Assembly: GCA_026389955.1 (NCBI GenBank)
Contig: JAPLGY010000232.1
Span: 1 to 8,805, forward strand
DNA length: 8,805 nt
Reading direction: 5' to 3'
Source: Caldilinea sp.
GTDB lineage: Bacteria > Chloroflexota > Anaerolineae > Caldilineales > Caldilineaceae
Shown piece by piece: positions 6,209-8,805 of the stretch. The translations under genes were made by a program, and so were the position numbers. The notes under the pieces are model-generated. The model made no database searches. It worked only from the letters and a program-made list of their open reading frames with translations, and was not told the DNA's origin. Numbering within the stretch: position 1 is the first letter of the stretch; the number at the start of each line of letters is the position of its first letter.

Positions 6209-7861
6209 TTATTCGATCGTCACGCGCACCGCCAGATCCAATGCTGGCATCATCGGCAGAATCTGGCTGGTGAGAAACTCCTGCAGCGCAGGAGATTCGA
6301 GCGGGGTACCTGCCAGATAGGGCTTGGCCAGTGCAAATGCAGCCGACAACGAGGCCGCGTCATGGTCGATCGCCAGCAGTTCCGTGCCGTCGGTCAGGAG
6401 AGCCAGGGTATTGCCGGTATTCACGATCTCCACCGTAGAGGCATTGAGATCGGCGAGGATCTTTGTGACTGCGTCCGGCAGCACGGGCAGCTCAACGCCC
6501 AGCCCAGCGAGCTGTTCGGCAGACAGACCTGCCGCCGAAACAATCTGGCCGCCCCGAATGCTTGCGCTGAGGTGAATCACAGGGGCAACCATCCCACCCA
6601 GGTCGGCAGGTGCAAAGCTTGGCTCACTGGGGGAAGGGACATCTTCTGCGGCGCCTGACAGCGCAAGCCGGGTGCTCAATCCTTCCTGAAGCAGAGACCC
6701 GGTCAGCGCATCGAGCAGCGGCGCCGGCAACCCTGCCTGGGTGCTGGCGATTCCGGCCAGGATGTTCAGCCCGTTCGGGCCAAAACGAATGCGCGGCAGC
6801 GTCTGTCCATCGACAGAAATGTCGATCGATTCTGTTGACAGGTTCAGGGCCAACTGACCGACACCTGCATCTCGCAGGGACTGCAACGTTTCGGCGGGCA
6901 AGGTCACCCCCGGCAGTGCCAGCCCCAACAGCTGCAGGCTGCCATCTTCTCCAACCGAGACCGGCAGATCCGGCAGCTGGAGTTCGGTCGGCTTTCCCGT
7001 CAGGTCAGCTGTCACTGCCAGATTCAAATTGGGGAGCTGTGTGAGCACCCCCCCCAACAAATTCTGCGTGGCCTGGTCTCCGGCCAGCACAGCCGGCAGC
7101 AGATTTTGCAGGCGGCCCAAATAGGCTGCGTCGTAGGCAATTCCTGGCATGCGTTTGCCGTCGACGGTCAATGCAATTCCCGACGGCGTCGTCGCTATCT
7201 GGATGTTGCCGATGCCCAAGCTGCGCAACTGTCCCAACAGGGCGGGGTCCAGCTGTAAAGGATTGGCGCCGCCGGTCAGAGCGGCCAGGGCACTGCCTGG
7301 AATCGAGCCAATGCTGCCGCTGCCACTCTCGTCGAAGGAAACACCTAGCACCAGGGGATCTCCAGGTTGCGCCGACGGTTCTGCCGAGATGGCTGTCTCT
7401 CCACGCCAGCGGGGAAGATCCAGCGCCGCTCCGTCGGCCGCTGGCAGCGTGATGGCCGCCCCCAGGCCGATTCGGCGCAGCCAAGGCAGCCCCTCAGCCG
7501 CCGTATCCCCGCCAGGGATGGCCCCTACAATCGCCAGCAGATTGGCGACACTCTCATCGTCCCACGCCAGGTAAATCTGGTCTTCGCCGTTGACATAGAC
7601 ATGGACGCCATTGTAGCCGATCCGCAACTCCACCTTCTGGCCCAGCGCCTGCAGCATCTGGAGTTGGTCAGGTGTCAACAGCGGACCCAGGCCAATCCCA
7701 TAGACGCTGGCATTCCCATTGGCGTCGAAAGCAACCGAGAGCGAAGGCAGGTTAAACCAGGTCTGGCCCTGTCCGCCGCCACCGCCACTGCACGCCGCAA
7801 CCGTCGCCATTGCCATCAGTACGGCCAGGAGAATCGGCAAGTACTTGCGTTTTGCCTGCAT
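6209..7861 (-). CDS. Secreted lipoprotein made of four degenerate repeats, unknown function
   Basis: The product has 550 residues. A type II signal peptide is clear, with basic MQAKRKY, a hydrophobic core and lipobox VAAC with Cys24, followed by a glycine/serine spacer. The mature protein should be lipid-anchored outside the membrane. The rest appears to be four tandem units of about 110-125 residues starting near 38, 168, 297 and 427. Each has a beta-hairpin-like stretch (LSVAFDANGNASVYGIG; LGVSFDESGSGSIGS; LPVSVGEDGSLQLLGL; HLSASIRGGQIVSAAG). A helix-strand block follows at 62-112, 204-255, 321-371 and 461-511, with a recurring V/T-DG-x-x-L/M-P-x-I element such as LTVDGKRMPGIAYD and ISVDGQTLPRIRF. 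Each unit closes with an L-rich strand such as LPNLNLAVTADL and MPALDLAVRVTIE. I recognise no named domain. The ATG has GGAG 9 nt upstream. It is transcribed alone, divergent from pckG. Confidence 0.85.
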   Translation of the reverse strand: MQAKRKYLPILLAVLMAMATVAACSGGGGGQGQTWFNLPSLSVAFDANGNASVYGIGLGPLLTPDQLQMLQALGQKVELRIGYNGVHVYVNGEDQIYLAWDDESVANLLAIVGAIPGGDTAAEGLPWLRRIGLGAAITLPAADGAALDLPRWRGETAISAEPSAQPGDPLVLGVSFDESGSGSIGSIPGSALAALTGGANPLQLDPALLGQLRSLGIGNIQIATTPSGIALTVDGKRMPGIAYDAAYLGRLQNLLPAVLAGDQATQNLLGGVLTQLPNLNLAVTADLTGKPTELQLPDLPVSVGEDGSLQLLGLALPGVTLPAETLQSLRDAGVGQLALNLSTESIDISVDGQTLPRIRFGPNGLNILAGIASTQAGLPAPLLDALTGSLLQEGLSTRLALSGAAEDVPSPSEPSFAPADLGGMVAPVIHLSASIRGGQIVSAAGLSAEQLAGLGVELPVLPDAVTKILADLNASTVEIVNTGNTLALLTDGTELLAIDHDAASLSAAFALAKPYLAGTPLESPALQEFLTSQILPMMPALDLAVRVTIE

Positions 7862-7955
7862 GAGCCATCTCCTCTTTTTTTCATCTCAAGTTCGGAAAAA
7901 TCTAAATTGTTTCACCCATCAACACAGAAACCCAGTGTCTTTTGAATGTCACCGC

Positions 7956-7984
7956 ATCATACAACATCTCACAGCAATGCACAA
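7956..7984 (-). promoter_or_regulatory. Possible promoter of the lipoprotein gene
   Basis: On the minus strand, TTGTGC (7984-7979) and TATGAT (7961-7956) are spaced by 17 nt. The start would be near 7949, giving an 88-nt leader. The -10 box is good and the -35 box is weak. Confidence 0.4.
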
Positions 7985-8021
7985 GCGCCTGTTGGGGCTG
8001 GGAAAATTTCACAGCTGCTTG

Positions 8022-8042
8022 GGCCACACCCCGGCCACACCC
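8022..8042 (+). repeat. Tandem direct repeat upstream of the pckG promoter, possible activator site
   Basis: GGCCACACCC occurs at 8022-8031 and again at 8033-8042, an 11-bp period, about one helical turn. The second copy ends 7 bp before the -35 box of the pckG promoter. In-phase direct repeats next to a -35 element are typical of activator binding sites. The binding protein is unknown. Confidence 0.5.
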
Positions 8043-8049
8043 GCCATGT

Positions 8050-8078
8050 TTGACAAATCCTGATTGGAAGTATATGAT
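8050..8078 (+). promoter_or_regulatory. Near-consensus sigma70-type promoter of pckG
   Basis: A perfect TTGACA (8050-8055), a 17-nt spacer, and TATGAT (8073-8078, 5 of 6 to consensus) form the best promoter in the window. The predicted start is near 8085, which leaves a leader of about 260 nt before the pckG ATG. Confidence 0.7.
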
Positions 8079-8133
8079 AAACGCATGTTTGTTTACCATA
8101 AAATTTCTTTTGTGTGTAAAAAGACTCCTTCGT

Positions 8134-8151
8134 GCGATCGTCGCGCGATCG
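8134..8151. repeat. Paired GCGATCG boxes in the pckG leader
   Basis: GCGATCG occurs at 8134-8140 and 8145-8151, with an 11-bp period. The CGATCG cores are themselves palindromic, so the pair also forms an inverted repeat around TCGCG. Lying about 50 bp after the predicted start, it could be a repressor operator or an RNA hairpin. Confidence 0.4.
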
Positions 8152-8170
8152 TTGCAAGCGCTCAGCGCTG

Positions 8171-8221
8171 CTGTCCGCAAAAACATCCGCTCTCTCCACA
8201 GAAGAGAGATGCGCCGGACAG
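8171..8221 (+). promoter_or_regulatory. Nested hairpin in the pckG leader
   Basis: An outer stem CTGTCCG (8171-8177) pairs with CGGACAG (8215-8221). An inner stem CTCTCT (8190-8195) pairs with AGAGAG (8203-8208), and CAT (8184-8186) pairs with ATG (8209-8211). It lies in the predicted long 5' UTR. No T-tract follows, so it is not an intrinsic terminator. It does not match any riboswitch class I know. Confidence 0.4.
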
Positions 8222-8262
8222 CGCGCAAGAGGCGATCCAAACGTTCGGGCGATTCCTCTGTG

Positions 8263-8309
8263 CAGCGTCCCCACCGTCTGCGGTCTACAGCGTCCCAGAA
8301 GAAGCTTCT
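8263..8309 (+). repeat. Direct repeat CAGCGTCCC and palindrome close to the pckG start
   Basis: CAGCGTCCC occurs at 8263-8271 and 8288-8296, 25 bp apart. A 10-bp palindrome AGAAGCTTCT follows at 8300-8309. Both lie within 85 bp of the pckG ATG. They may be operator or leader elements, but short repeats of this size can arise by chance. Confidence 0.25.
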
Positions 8310-8345
8310 ACCAGCAGAATGATTTAGTTAGATAGGGAGATTCAG

Positions 8346-8805
8346 ATGGCTGTTTTTACCCTTCCAGAGTATGTGACCAATCCAGAGCTCCGCAGTTGGG
8401 TCGAAGAGATGGTGGCATTGTGCCAACCAGATGCGTTTCACTGGTGTGATGGCTCTCAGGAAGAATACGACAGACTTTGCGAGCTGATGGTCGCGAACGG
8501 CAGTTTTATCCGGCTCAACCCAGACAGACGGCCAAACTGTTTTCTGGCGCGCTCCCATCCCAGCGATGTCGCTCGCGTAGAGGATCGCACCTACATCTGT
8601 TCGTTGAGCGCCAAAGATGCAGGTCCGACCAACAACTGGATGCATCCAAGGCAGATGAAGGAAGAATTGCGTCCCAAATTTGCCGGTTCCATGCGGGGGC
8701 GCACCCTGTATGCGATTCCCTACAGCATGGGGCCGATCGGCTCTCAGATCGCGCACATCGGTGTCGAATTGACCGACTCCCCCTATGTGGTGGTCAACAT
8801 GCGGA
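8346..8805 (+). CDS. pckG: Phosphoenolpyruvate carboxykinase (GTP), N-terminal part, 3' truncated
   Basis: The first 153 residues are present and the frame runs off the right edge; the full enzyme is about 600 residues. It interconverts oxaloacetate plus GTP with PEP, CO2 and GDP, in gluconeogenesis or anaplerosis in the cytoplasm. The sequence is diagnostic of the GTP-dependent family: [14 protein letters not shown] (31-44), [19 protein letters not shown] (52-70) and [13 protein letters not shown] (73-85, with the PEP-binding Arg at 77) come first. DAGPTNNWM (91-99), [18 protein letters not shown] (116-133) and [11 protein letters not shown] (143-153) follow. There is no ATP-type signature. 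The ATG at 8346 has GGGAG 6 nt upstream. The nucleotide-binding and catalytic C-terminal half lies outside the window. It is read divergently from the lipoprotein gene and has a long, structured upstream region. Confidence 0.96.
   Translation, partial: MAVFTLPEYVTNPELRSWVEEMVALCQPDAFHWCDGSQEEYDRLCELMVANGSFIRLNPDRRPNCFLARSHPSDVARVEDRTYICSLSAKDAGPTNNWMHPRQMKEELRPKFAGSMRGRTLYAIPYSMGPIGSQIAHIGVELTDSPYVVVNMR

Noticed and set aside
8022..8042. Start of a CRISPR array
   Set aside because: There are only two 10-bp copies with a 1-bp gap and no spacers, so this is a regulatory-type direct repeat rather than an array.
7902..8240. Minus-strand frame of 112 codons in the pckG/lipoprotein divergent region
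   Set aside because: It covers both predicted promoters, has no ribosome site, and its sequence resembles no protein family.
7862..8345. tRNA or other structural RNA gene in the large intergenic region
   Set aside because: I found no cloverleaf arms, T-loop signature or CCA-type end on either strand by reading. The hairpins there look like leader elements.

Overview
This is a bacterial chromosome window with ordinary housekeeping gene density. GC content is moderately high by eye (not counted) and nothing mobile is visible. The best guess is a member of Chloroflexota (Caldilinea/Anaerolineae-like). That rests on proline/threonine-rich linkers spliced into a membrane-anchored parvulin, an S18 with a long acidic N-terminal extension, a GTP-type PEP carboxykinase and a SufE/zinc-ribbon pair. 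It is inference from protein style, not from a marker gene, and confidence is moderate.

Layout. (1) Positions 1-979 (+) hold the C-terminal part of a YyaL/SPATA20-type (DUF255) protein, cut by the left edge. (2) Positions 3187-1027 (-) hold a compact operon rpsF - rpsR - PpiC-type peptidyl-prolyl isomerase. It has a good sigma70-type promoter (3293-3321) and a structured leader that starts almost at the predicted transcription start and may be an S6:S18 autoregulatory element. The ssb and rplI genes often found in this cluster are missing here. (3) A divergent, gene-free stretch (3188-3593) leads to a cytoplasmic class-C beta-lactamase-like serine hydrolase (3594-4862, +). (4) A promoter (4968-4996) and a hairpin precede a two-gene operon, sufE plus an unrecognised zinc-ribbon protein, joined by an ATGA overlap. 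(5) A strong intrinsic terminator (6134-6177), with its T-tract on the minus strand, separates that operon from a convergent 550-residue lipoprotein gene (6209-7861, -). The lipoprotein is built of four degenerate repeats. (6) A 484-bp divergent region carries a promoter for the lipoprotein and a near-consensus promoter (TTGACA-17-TATGAT) for pckG. That region also has direct repeats, palindromes and a long (~260 nt) structured leader. (7) The 5' third or so of pckG (8346 to the right edge) encodes GTP-dependent PEP carboxykinase.

How the genes relate. Ribosomal S6 and S18 form a heterodimer in the 30S platform and are made together. The co-transcribed parvulin would act on exported proteins. 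SufE feeds persulfide sulfur to Fe-S assembly, with a coupled zinc-ribbon protein of unknown role. PckG is the gluconeogenic/anaplerotic branch-point enzyme and has the most elaborate upstream region in the window. No defence system, CRISPR array, prophage or insertion sequence is visible. The less explained elements are the four-repeat lipoprotein, the zinc-ribbon partner of SufE, and the rpsF and pckG leaders.
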